From Pomphorhynchus laevis (taxonomy: Eukaryota > Acanthocephala > Palaeacanthocephala > Echinorhynchida > Pomphorhynchidae): DNA of 64,000 bases. The stretch's first letter is position 1, and each line of letters opens with the position of its first letter. Below are positions 54,824-64,000 of the stretch, one piece after another. The DNA is taken from NCBI GenBank assembly GCA_012934845.2, contig WNNJ02001601.1, forward strand, positions 1-64,000, written 5' to 3'. The translations under genes and the position numbers were made by a program. A model generated the notes under the pieces. It worked only from the letters and a program-made list of their open reading frames with translations, did not search any database and was not told where the DNA came from.

Positions 54824-55106
54824 TTACATAAAATTTTAATTATATTGAACATTTTAATCGTTTTGTTTTGAAAATTATTGACAACGAGAATAAATAAGCC
54901 AATTAGACTCAACTGTATTTGTTCGACGGTAGTCTAGACTTTCAGCCTTTTCTCCGGGCATTTTTATGATACTCTGATATGGGATTATTTCCAAGCTGAT
55001 ATTGTTTCAGCTTAGGTACTTTTACCTAAATGTATTAATAATTTATTAATTATTAAATTAGCTATTAAGTATTTTTACATTATTTTAAATTGCTTTTAGA
55101 TTTTCG
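54824..55106 (+). promoter_or_regulatory. Upstream region of the DNAJC21-like gene
   Basis: AT-rich, no recognised promoter element. The sequence just before the start codon (TTGCTTTTAG, then ATTTTCG, then ATG) looks like a 3' splice site, so a 5' UTR exon, or a trans-spliced leader if the species uses one, may be joined 7 nt before the ATG. The gypsy fossil ends about 285 bp upstream. Confidence 0.35.
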
Positions 55107-55209
55107 ATGGTTACACGTTGCTACTATGAAGTTCTAGGCGTCACTCAGCTAGCTAGCGTTGACGATTTAAAGAAGGCTTATCGTCAATTAGCTCTTAAAT
55201 GGCATCCAG
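55107..55209 (+). CDS. DNAJC21: DNAJC21/JJJ1-like co-chaperone, coding exon 1
   Basis: Encodes [12 protein letters not shown]...[18 protein letters not shown], the first two helices of a J domain ending in the HP of the HPD motif. The donor is CCAG|GTAATA at 55209/55210, in phase 1. The acceptor at 63532/63533 supplies the Asp (G|AC) and continues in the pattern of DNAJC21. The family is a cytosolic/nucleolar Hsp70 co-chaperone (yeast Jjj1) that stimulates Hsp70 to help recycle late 60S ribosome biogenesis factors. ATG chosen because the J domain starts there directly, as in DNAJC21. The exon is immediately followed by an 8323-bp intron full of LINEs. Confidence 0.87.
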
Positions 55210-55754
55210 GTAATATTTTGATTAACTCATTTAAATTGAAAATTTATTTAACTTTAAAACTTGAAAAAGTCTATTGGACTTAATTTATTCATTCAGATTT
55301 TACCTAATTTTTTTAATAAATGACAAAATAAAATATTGGTAGTCGCACACCGGAATCAACCGAGAAAACTTCGTTTTTTATCAACAAAATATTTGTTATT
55401 AACTTTGAATTATTTTGGTCTTCCTACGTATTTCGTAGACCCTGATATTTCTAATTCGAAATAATTAATAATTCGAAATATATTGTATTATTAAAATTAT
55501 ATAATGTGTGTAGCTAATCAGCGATAGTGACGATTTGAAATCTTTATTTTGGGGTTCGGATCCGATTACCTGATTAGCAGATATTCTGCGATATTCTTTG
55601 ATATGTAATTATAGGATTTATTTTCTAAGACAATTGACCTTCCAAGCTGCGTCTTATTCATCAATCGGCGGCTTTGTAGAAATATATTGCAGTAATTTCG
55701 AAGCAGTGAAATTTCCGTCAAGTAATATATTACAGTACTTTATTTGGTACTCTA

Positions 55755-56090
55755 TTACAGTACTTTATTCTAACGCACAAAAGTATTACTTCAAAAATGT
55801 CGGAAATTTTTCAAACCGTTGACGAGACCAAGGCTAGTGTTTTAGCATTTAGTGAAGCATGATTTCATACAAACATCAGCGACATTGAAATAGCTATGGC
55901 TGGTTAAACGTTGTATTGTTGTGATCGCAACAATGTTTATGGTGCCGTATTGATAGCGATAAATCTTCCTTTATCAGTGGGTTGGTATGCGTAAGTCCTT
56001 TGGCATCCTGGAAACGTCTTCGGAATGACATTGCGAGGTTTTCACAATATAAAAACCTGATCTTGCTTGGCGATTTTAATATGCCTTAAA
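55755..56090 (+). mobile_element. LINE endonuclease fragment in intron 1
   Basis: Across frames: MSEIFQTVDETKASVLAFSEA (start of an EEP nuclease), then TLYCCDRNNVYGAVLIAI and YKNLILLGDFNMP, the GDFN motif. Several stops. Family differs from A and B; possibly related to the minus-strand fragment at 22215-22975. Confidence 0.6.
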
Positions 56091-56684
56091 AAAGAAGAAG
56101 ATTTATTTTTATTAAAAGCTTTACGTTAATTAGTCAACGTATACGTTTAATTTTTGATGTGATTATGTATCTAAGGATCTACTAAACTCTATAAATGAAC
56201 ATCACTATTTTTAATATGTAGATCAATGCACTTGTTTTAGGCTTCTGACATTTGTTTATCGAATGACCTGTAAGATTAACATCCACTGTAAGCAAGGTAT
56301 ACCTTAAATAAGTTTGATATCTAAAATACATACAATCGTCCAGCTTTCAGACTGGTTCAAACTATCTTGATAATTAACTACATACAATCTAATATACATA
56401 TAATCAAAGCACTGAGCAACAAGAAACCGATACGGGACGGACAGATTTACGACAGACGTTCACGAATCAAACGACTATATACAAATGGGTCGAAAAACAC
56501 ACAAAACTCTCAAGTTTCCAACCATGTCGCGTCCAACACTGATGTTAGAGATGTTTCCAATGGATCTGAACAACAAGTCCTTTCCTTAAACAATGATTGT
56601 CACACGTGGGTAAGTATTTTGACTTCAGAATCCCAGGCATCTTGACTTGCAGACAACGAATTCTGCTGTGGCTAGTAGAATTCA
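56091..56684. other. Unassigned intronic stretch
   Basis: Contains a 92-codon open frame (56367-56645), hydrophilic and with no recognised motif; no evidence that it is a gene. The rest is AT-rich. Confidence 0.35.
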
Positions 56685-59600
56685 AGCACGTCTAGACCAC
56701 GATGTTTCCGCCTTCAGATCCATCCTCTCGTTTATTGTCCCTGCGGATAAACCATCCTTTTTCAAGGACATTTCTCCTGTCGCATTCATCCGTCTAAACA
56801 AATCTTCTTAATCTAATCCTTCCCAGCCCCCTCTCCTAAAAATTGTTTTCAAGCATCGCTCTCACGCGTCTTCTGTCTTCTCTCAACGATTCAAACTCAT
56901 GTCATCTTCAACCACTCGAATTTTCCTCGATCGCGCCCCTTCTGAAATCGCTCAAATCTCTTCAGCCCGCATCAAAAAACGCCGTCGCGAGGAAAACGGC
57001 GAAACATCACTCTCCATCCGAAACATAAACGGAAATTTTCAAGTTGTCCACATCCGTCGCAAAATTCGATGGCGCTCTATCTCTCCTATGTGTCTTATCC
57101 ACTAGACTCTTTCGCCACAACACACAGTTTCCGCCTCGGTCTCCTCAACACTAGATCTATTCTCAATAAATCCGATCTTATCCTCAACCTATTCACCAAG
57201 CAATCCATCGATCTCTTCTGCCTAACTAAATCCTGGCACTCAGATTCCGACGACCTTTCCATTCGCCGTCTGCTTTATACCGGTTGCTCCCTAGTCGAAT
57301 TCGCCCGCCCCCTCAGCTCATGCCCTTCTAAATTCTCTAATCATGGCGGCATCGTCGCATTCGCGCGTCACCCCGCGTCTCTTCGCAAAATCAATCCCCC
57401 TTTCAGTCCTTGCTCTTTTGAATTGCTCACTTCTCGTTTTTCTAACCCGATCACTCTAGATCTCGCCATTGTATACCGTCCTAGGTCATCAGCTCCTACT
57501 GCCTTATTTTTTACCAAACTCGCTGACCTCCTTTCTAATTGTTCTTTGTCCTCAATCCCTTCAATCGTTCTAGGCGACTTCAATATCCGCCTAGACCGCC
57601 CCTCTTCCACGGATTCCATCCGGTTTATCAACATTCTATCCAACTACAATTACAAACTAATCTCAACTGCCGTCACACATATACTTGGTGAGGCACTCGA
57701 CATCATGGCTGTCCCCGATCATTTTGCTGCATACACCTCACTGTCCATCTCTGATCCTGGTCTATCCGATTACTTTCTTATCACCCTTGATCTCACTCAC
57801 AACCACACCCCTCCTCACACGCACCTACAATTCTACGTCGCCCTTGGAGAAATCTTGACCTCTCCCTTCTCTGCTCTGCCTTACTCAAATCATCTTTATC
57901 ATTACCCACAATAACATATTCATCTCCTTACGATCTCGCCTTTCTTTTCGACTCTGAACTCACATCCACTCTCGATCTTCTCTTGCCCTTCAAGTCTCAC
58001 TCACACCGTCGCTTGCACCGTGCCCCATGGTTTGAAATCCAATGCCTACTCTCAAAGCGTCGACCCCGCCATGCTTTTCGAGCATATCACCGCTCTCTCA
58101 GACGTGATTTCTGCACGATCACTTCGTCTTCGCGTGATTCCTATCTTGCTCTTCGCCGGTCTCATCTTAACCTACTACGTACCAAATGCAACTCTTCTGG
58201 CAGCATAAAATCATCACTTCATTCAACTCTAAGACTCTTTGGCATACTTATAACTCTATCCTGGCTCGTTCCGCTTCGCCGTGCAACATCAATGTCCATG
58301 ATTATTCGTCATTTCTCCAGACTAAAGTATCCAAGTTGCTCTCTCACACCCCGGTCTCCATCCTATCCCACTCTGCCCCGCCTAGCCTCATCCTTCCGGA
58401 ACTCTTTTATCTTCTTTCTGTCTCACCTACCGAAGTATCACCTGTCCTCATGTCCTTGCCCAACAAAACCTCACCTGCCGATCCCCTGACTACTCACATA
58501 TTAAAATCCATATGCTTATCGATATCCCCGTTTCTCACAATCTTGTTTAACTCGTCCATCCGCAGTCGTATCTTCCATTCACACTAGAAATCCGCAACCG
58601 TTCGTCCCCTCCTTAAAAAACAATCGCTTGACCACTTTCTTCCTTCTAGCTATCGCCCCTTATTTCACAACTCCCTACTCTTTCTAAGCTCTTAGAACGC
58701 CTAATCTTAATACAGATCAACACTTGTCTCTCTTCATCTAATCTGTACCCTCCTTTCCAATCCGCTTTTCGCTCTAATCACTCCACAGAAGTTGCCTGCA
58801 TGAAAGTTTCCAACGACTTACTCATTTCTCGAGACAAGGCTCTATATAGTGTTCTCATCGCCCTCGACCTATCGTCCGCATTCGACATTGCCGACTACTC
58901 CGTCCTTTTTTCTCGCCTTTGTTATGATTACGGCTTATCTTCCTCCTCCGTAGCATGGTTCGCCTCATATCTATCCGACCGTTCTTTTCGCGTCTGTTCT
59001 AATTCATCATCCTCCCCTCCCATCCCTATTTTTTGCGGAGTCCCACAAGTTTCTGTATTAAGTCACCTGATTTTCTCTCTTCTACTCTGCGATCTCTCTC
59101 CGTTTATCAAACCTTACTCCTTTAGCGTCATGCAATACACCGATGACATCCTCATATATGCTCATGCACCTACCCATTGCATACAGCTTGTACGCATTTG
59201 CCACATTAAATAAATTTGTATTATTATACACGATATCGCAATTTCTGCCTCCAACTGTCTTTCTTCTATCTACAAACATATCTCTAATCTCAATCTCGTT
59301 CTAAACCCCGACAAGTTCAAAATAATGTGGATCCTCTCCCGTAAACCAAACATATCTCCTCCCACTGTATTTTTTCCTCATCGATCATCCCTATAGTCCA
59401 CAATCTTACTTTCTTAGGCTTCCATTTCGATGAGCCTTTTTCTCTTAAACGCTTCGTCCGTGACAAGGTCCGCTCATCTAACTTAATTTTCCGTGACATC
59501 TGCCGTATCCGCTCCCTTATCGACTTCCGTTTTCGTATGTCTTTTCTTTCATCGCTTCCTTTCCCTAAAATCGATTACTGCCTTAGCCTTTTCGCCAATT

Positions 59601-60078
59601 CTTCAAAATCCATCATCCTACCCCTACAACGAATAATCAACTCCGCCGTTCGAGTGCTATTTCGTCTCCGTCGCTTCGACCACACATCCACATATTTTGC
59701 CCAACTCTTCTGGCCCACTGTCCACATCAGCATTAAACTCCGCCTTCTTTTCGTAACTTTTCGTCTCATCACTGTCGGCTCGCCATCGTTCATCAACCTT
59801 CATTTCTTAGACGACACTCGTTCCACTCGCTATCGTTGCGTTCCGGTCATACCCTCTTACTCCACGTTTCTAATTACTCCAACAAGTACGGTCTCCGATC
59901 CTTCCTCGTCGATGCCCCACACGGCTGGAATCAACTCCCTCGACGTCCGCCGCACTCCCTCCTTTATCACATTCAAACACCTCCTCCGTTCACACCTTCT
60001 CGACACATGATTTACATTTTTGTTTTGTTGTGGTCATGTAAGCGTGCGCTGGCACGCATTTGCCACGTTAAAAAATAT
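56685..60078 (+). mobile_element. LINE family B, copy B3, 5'-truncated, in intron 1
   Basis: Starts within ORF1 (CACGTCTAGACCACGATG). ORF1 ends at 57105, overlapping ORF2 (ATG 57069) by 37 nt. Endonuclease 57069-57900 (LFNTRSI equivalent LLNTRSI, LGDFNIRLDRP, ILGEALDIMAVP); RT 58550-60010 with LDLSSAFDIADY and motif C as MQYTDDILIYAH. 3' hairpin GCGTGC-GCTG-GCACGC at 60042-60057. The first 1.9 kb is nearly identical to B2 (33950-35930), the 3' half less so. Several stops and frame changes. A 40-bp family A insertion interrupts it at 59186-59225. Gene-sense orientation. Confidence 0.88.
59186..59225 (+). mobile_element. 40-bp family A LINE tail insertion
   Basis: Within LINE B3, GCTTGTACGCATTTGCCACA... 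matches exactly the last bases of the family A copy (from 27302 on), flanked by ATACA at 59181-59185 and 59226-59230. Copy B1 (32776-32790) has the uninterrupted site with a single ATACA. This is a LINE insertion truncated to its last 40 bp. Confidence 0.85.
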
Positions 60079-60082
60079 TTTT

Positions 60083-61430
60083 TAAGGTACCTGAGAGAAT
60101 TGTCCACAGAAGGTTAGTTAGCATATTAAACTCAAGAAATTACTTGAGTGATTCGCAACATGGTTTTGGAAATGGACGCTTATGCCTAACGAATACTTTA
60201 TGTGCTCGTGAACAATGGGCTGACGCAATTGCAGGTGGTGCCGTTGTGGATGTCGTCTGTTTGAATTTCTCCAAGGTATTTGACCGCGTTCCACAAACTG
60301 AGTTGATTAAAATTCTAGAGTCAATTAATGTAAATTATTACCTAACCCACTGGATCAAGCACTTCCAGGATGGTCGGCAATTTTGTGTAGGATTAGGAAA
60401 TGTTTTGTCATCTCAACGCAGTGTTGTACATGGAGTATCACAAGGAACAGTTTTCGGACCACTATTATTTTGCATTTTTATTACTAAGCTGTTGAAATTG
60501 CTCAAAGTACCGCACTTAGCATATGCGAGCGATTTGAAGTTGTGGAATATCATCTTGACTGAACGAGACTGCTTGGCATTGCAGCGAGACTTGGATTTAG
60601 TATATAAATGGATTCTTAGTACATGAGTATCCCTTAACTTGGGAAAGTGCAAGAATATGAAATTTGGTCTTGGGTGCAAAAGTTACTATAGCTACGTAGT
60701 AGGTGCAAATGAACTCGAGGTAGTCACATTTCACCGCGATCTTGGGATTCTGATTGATTCATCCTTTAAGACACAACGTCATTATGATGTTCAGCTATGC
60801 AAGGCTATAAAAATGATGCACACTATCAAAAATTGCTTTCTAAGGATAACTCCATCTTCGCTCAGGGTGTTGTTTAATTCGTTAGTGCGACCTATACGTG
60901 AGTATTGCTCTCCATCATGTTTTTCATGTACCCGAACTGAATTGAATGCCGTCGATAGTGTTCTTCGTCGTATCACGCGTATATGTCCAGACTGTAAAAA
61001 ATTTACATTATCCTTGTCGACTCAAAGTGGTCGGAATGTTCAATATGATGGTAAGGCTACTGTTTCTCGACTTGGTTGCAACGTGGAAATTACTTCACAA
61101 ATGTGATGGATACCCTTCAAGTGTTGTAACATGTCGTATTAATCGATCAAGCAGACATCATTCGATGACTATTGTCAAGAAGCATACAGGGGAACTACCG
61201 CCGACCACACGATTGTCAAGGCGTGTGGTTAATTTGTGGAATAGCTTTCCTGAGAATATTGTTGCTTCTGAAACGCTGACTGTATTCAAGAAGCGATTGC
61301 GGATGTTCCTGCAACAAATGGATGACATGAATATATCTTATCCTTGATTATCTTTTTTTGTTGTGAGCAGACTGAACAGCCATAACGGCTTTGTCTTGTG
61401 TAATAATACTGAGCGACTCATTAAATGATA
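60083..61430 (+). mobile_element. LINE family E (CR1-like), 5'-truncated, in intron 1
   Basis: Begins in the RT (KVPERIVHRRLVSILNSRNYLSDSQHGF) directly after the tail of B3, and ends with the 3' hairpin AGCC-ATAAC-GGCT (61378-61390), then TTGTCTTGTGTAATAATACTG. One in-frame stop (60624-60626) and one frame change near 60950-61050 divide ORF2. The tail is of the C/D/E type. Confidence 0.85.
60144..61347 (+). pseudogene. LINE E reverse transcriptase and C-terminal domain
   Basis: RT motif A as NFSKVFDRVPQTEL, motif B HGVSQGTVFGPLLFCIF (about residue 93-109), motif C as LAYASDLKLW, where the catalytic YADD is YASD. Then LGKCKNMKFG, DLGILIDSSFKTQRHY, the C-terminal domain (LVRPIREYC, VDSVLRRITRIC) and in another frame VRLLFLDLVATWKLLHKCDGYPSSV, TTRLSRRVVNLWNSFPENIV. 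The changed catalytic Asp and the stop make it inactive. Confidence 0.8.
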
Positions 61431-61649
61431 GTATATATCAGGAATCTCCTCAAAGAGATAGAACGTTACCCTTACTTTCATTTATCTCTGTTAATGATGC
61501 CTACATACAACTACTGCGCCTAAAACAGTGTCATTTAGCCGGCATGACGGTTTACCGTCCTTATTGCTTAAAAATGTAGCATCACAAATATGTAGGCCTT
61601 TACACCGCATATTCACGTTCTCATCACTCAATTCGATTATTCCAGACGA

Positions 61650-63090
61650 ATGATTAGAATTTATCGTTTGCCCAGTTTTTTAAAAAAGGCGAAAGGTCTT
61701 GTGTAAATAACTACAGACCAATAAGCTTAACTTGCATTTGATGTAAAGTGTTGGAACGATTATCCATATGAATCGTCATATTTCAAATAATAATATATTA
61801 CAGCCGGCCCAGCATAAATTTCGCACCGATCAATCAAAATACGTCAATATTTTGGTTGCCTGGGCATGATTGGACTGAGTCATTTAATATGTGTATTGAC
61901 ACTGATGCTATATTTGTCAATTTTTTGAGCATTTGATACAGTCGATCACCGTGTTATTATAAAAAAACAGACAATATCGTTTTAATTCAGTAATTGTCAA
62001 TTGGATTATTGTGTATTTGAGAGGAAGATGTGCTGCTGTCCGTGGCAATGGAATCCTATCCGATTTAGTTCGTATATATACTGGCGTTCCACAGAAATCC
62101 ATCCTTGGATCAGTATTATTTAGCCTGTACATTAACGAACTTCCGTTTCTGCATTAGTCGAAAGTATTGCTCTATGCTGATGATATGAAGATATATCGCC
62201 TCATCGTTAGTGTTGAGGACCTACATATACTAAAGTCTGACCTTGATATATTGACAATATGGTCATACAAAAACAATCTAGTTGTTAAGGGTCCACATTT
62301 GCATATATGATTTAGGCAAGTATGATTTCTTTTTATATTCTATATGATTTCTTTTTTGGAAAGAAATCATATACCGCTTGTTTAAGAATATCGTGATTTA
62401 GGTATCGTAGTTTTACACAACCTCAGCATCGGGAAAAATACCGAAGTTACTTGTTTAAAAGGCAACCGAGTATGTAGGATAATTTTTCGAAATTTCAACA
62501 GTTTTGTTACTGAATCTTTCCGGCTACTTTTTAATGCTTTTTGCTCAAGTATTCTCAATTACTGTTACAGGCTAAACATCCGATTACAGAAGTAGAAAAG
62601 TTGCGTTTGGAACGGGTACTACGAAATTCCTCGAAGCGAGTACGTGGTTTAAAACATTTGACCTACGAATAGCGGCTCATTAATCTCAATATGCAATCAC
62701 TATCATCACTCCGACGCTCTAACGACCTTCCCTAACTTTTGTCCGTGTATGACAGGCAATGAAATACCGTGATGATCCTATAAGGACGCTATTTACTAGT
62801 CGTAATACCTCAAGATTACGCGATCATCAATTTATATTGCAGCGTAAACCACGGAGAAAGAATAAATACTTGAATTTTGCAATAATTCTTGTTTGGTATG
62901 GTTTGCCTGATGAAACAGTAAAAGCGGCAAGCAAATATATTTTTCGAAAATCTCTCAAGTCGTAGCTTTAAGTTTCTTGTTCTTTTTCATTGTCCTTCAT
63001 CATTACTGATTTCAAGATTTTGATGTTTTCTTTTCCCTAATTTTTATCTTTAATTTGTAATTTGTAAGGAGTCTATATGAGATGTGCTCG
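61650..63090 (+). mobile_element. LINE family F, heavily broken, in intron 1
   Basis: Pieces in order: CVNNYRPISLTCI and LQPAQHKFRTDQS (RT start), a decayed motif A, YTGVPQKSILGSVLFSLYINELP (motif B, near 62080), LLYADDMKIYRLI (motif C near 62170, YADD intact), DLDILTIWSYKNNL, then a C-terminal end (62759-62965) with RLRDHQFILQRKPRRKNKYLNFAIILVWYGLPDE. Many stops; a 14-bp perfect hairpin lies at 62342-62374. Gene-sense orientation. Confidence 0.7.
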
Positions 63091-63532
63091 TTGACATTCT
63101 AGTTATAATAATAGAATACGTGACATAAAATTTTTAGTCTTGAAATTTGCTAAAATTAATCATAAATCATTTGATATCTATAGGTCTAAACCTAATTGCT
63201 AAAAATATATTTTACATCTGTATATTTTAATTCTTTGTTAATTTTGATTTTGTGAAATTTAAACCAAGAGATTGCTCTTATTAAAATGCAACAATCATTT
63301 ATTTTGTATAAATACTTTTTGTTAAAAAATTTAACATAAATTAAAATTATTAAAATTATTTATAAATAATTTAAAAAATATTTTGTGGTGGAGATTCTAG
63401 ACAATTCTAGATTTCATGTTCATGCAATTAGTCTTTGCATAAATGTAAAAGTGTAATTTCAAGGAAGAATTTATTTTACAGGTTATCTTTGATCCTAAAT
63501 GAAATTTTATAATTGTGATGTCATTTTTATAG
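63091..63532. other. 3' end of intron 1
   Basis: AT-rich intronic DNA with no recognised element. It ends in a pyrimidine-poor but TTTTTATAG acceptor. Confidence 0.5.
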
Positions 63533-63664
63533 ACAAGAACATTGATAAATCCGTCGAAGCTCATGCAAAATTTCAAGAAATACAAAATGCCTATGAAACA
63601 CTAATCGACGGTCAAGAACGCGCCTGGTATGATCTTCACAGAGATCAAATTCTTCGCGGCATAG
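63533..63664 (+). CDS. DNAJC21: DNAJC21/JJJ1-like co-chaperone, coding exon 2
   Basis: Encodes [44 protein letters not shown]: the D of HPD, J-domain helices III and IV and the ERAWYD-HR signature that distinguishes DNAJC21/Jjj1 from other J proteins. Acceptor TTTTTATAG|ACAAG; donor CATAG|GTATTT at 63664/63665. Length 132 nt, phase 1 to phase 1. Intron 2 is only 56 bp (63665-63720). Confidence 0.9.
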
Positions 63665-63720
63665 GTATTTTCCTTGATATTTTTAAAATAATATCGGTTT
63701 GTTCTCCTTATATATTGTAG

Positions 63721-63815
63721 ACGTAGATGAGAATGAAAATTGTTACGGTGACTGTAACATCTTCGCTTATATTTCCCCATCTTGTTTTAGTGGATTTGAT
63801 GATAACAACCGAAAG
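63721..63815 (+). CDS. DNAJC21: DNAJC21/JJJ1-like co-chaperone, coding exon 3
   Basis: Encodes DVDENENCYGDCNIFAYISPSCFSGFDDNNRK, matching the DNAJC21 stretch after the J domain (…Y[FI]…S.C[FY]SG[FY]…D). Acceptor TATTGTAG|ACG and donor CGAAAG|GTACTA; exon 3 ends on a codon boundary. The remaining exons (the ZUO-type helical segment and C2H2 fingers expected of the family) lie beyond the window. Confidence 0.85.
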
Positions 63816-64000
63816 GTACTATTTTATTTAAAAAATGTTTTGTAATTTCGCTGAAAAGTATGAATATTTATAGTTTTATTTAAAGATATTGAAATTTGGA
63901 TGATTTTATTCTGTAACGTTGCCTCAATCCCAATTTTTGGTAAAAAAACAGTTGGCTACATTTCAGTATTAGTGGACCTCATCAGCTACTGATTTTAGTA
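63816..64000. other. Start of intron 3
   Basis: Follows the donor AAAG|GTACTA. No further exon is recognised before the window ends. Confidence 0.5.

Noticed and set aside
56367-56645. 92-codon intronic open frame as a nested gene
   Set aside because: No motif, no relative in the window, ordinary length for chance; left as unassigned.
1-64000. Bacterial or viral contig
   Set aside because: A J-protein gene with phase-consistent spliceosomal introns, CR1-like LINEs and PLEs place it in an animal genome.

Overview
The window is AT-rich animal DNA, almost all of it transposable-element sequence, with one recognisable host gene. It is eukaryotic: the gene is a DNAJC21/JJJ1-type J-domain co-chaperone split by spliceosomal introns (one of 8.3 kb, one of 56 bp) whose phases and frames agree. 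The repeats are LINEs of the CR1/L2/Jockey kind, Penelope-like elements (PLEs) including the permuted Naiad type known from many invertebrate phyla, and two broken Ty3/gypsy fossils. An invertebrate is likely. I cannot name the phylum. No rRNA gene, functional tRNA, CRISPR array or bacterial gene was seen.

Layout. 1-14263: tandem array of a 4.68-kb unit (three units, a partial fourth, running off the left edge). Each unit carries a 166-codon ORF of unknown function (minus strand), a decayed Naiad (minus strand) and an inverted, diverged paralogue of part of that ORF (plus strand). 14264-15945: a better-preserved, internally deleted Naiad (minus) with a 218-bp foldback insertion. 16288-22230: fragments of LINE family A and of a related LINE (G). 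A piece of the G reverse transcriptase has become a 302-bp satellite-like array (six exact-length units), and G is interrupted by a second Naiad with an open RT frame. 23010-27350: a nearly complete family A LINE. 27500-37730: LINE ORF1 debris, a Ty3/gypsy fossil and two family B LINEs. 38345-44750: minus-strand LINE copies (families C, H, A, K). 44752-48077: a minus-strand family B LINE with a 20-bp repeat array in its 5' UTR. 48130-51794: LINE pieces, a canonical PLE endonuclease end, a 128-bp perfect palindrome and an internally deleted B-like LINE. 52445-54819: a Ty3/gypsy fossil with 109-bp LTRs. 55107-63815: first three coding exons of the DNAJC21-like gene; its first intron splits the HPD motif and holds at least four LINE insertions, all in gene sense.

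How the parts work. LINE families A and B use the same plan: ORF1 with a C-x4-C...C-x2-C finger and a conserved C-terminal half (RRM-like by inference); ORF2 with an endonuclease/exonuclease/phosphatase-type (EEP) nuclease and RT, overlapping ORF1 by 37 nt; and a 3' hairpin whose stem sequence varies while pairing is kept. Families C, D and E share a different 3' hairpin. These are probably RT recognition sites for target-primed reverse transcription.

Most notable signals: the Naiad-bearing array with its unknown ORF; conserved hairpins at the Naiad 3' end; covarying LINE tails; 5'-UTR monomers in LINE B; a 40-bp LINE insertion with target duplications; a foldback element caught against an empty site; and many perfect short inverted repeats at breakpoints, resembling snap-back repair.
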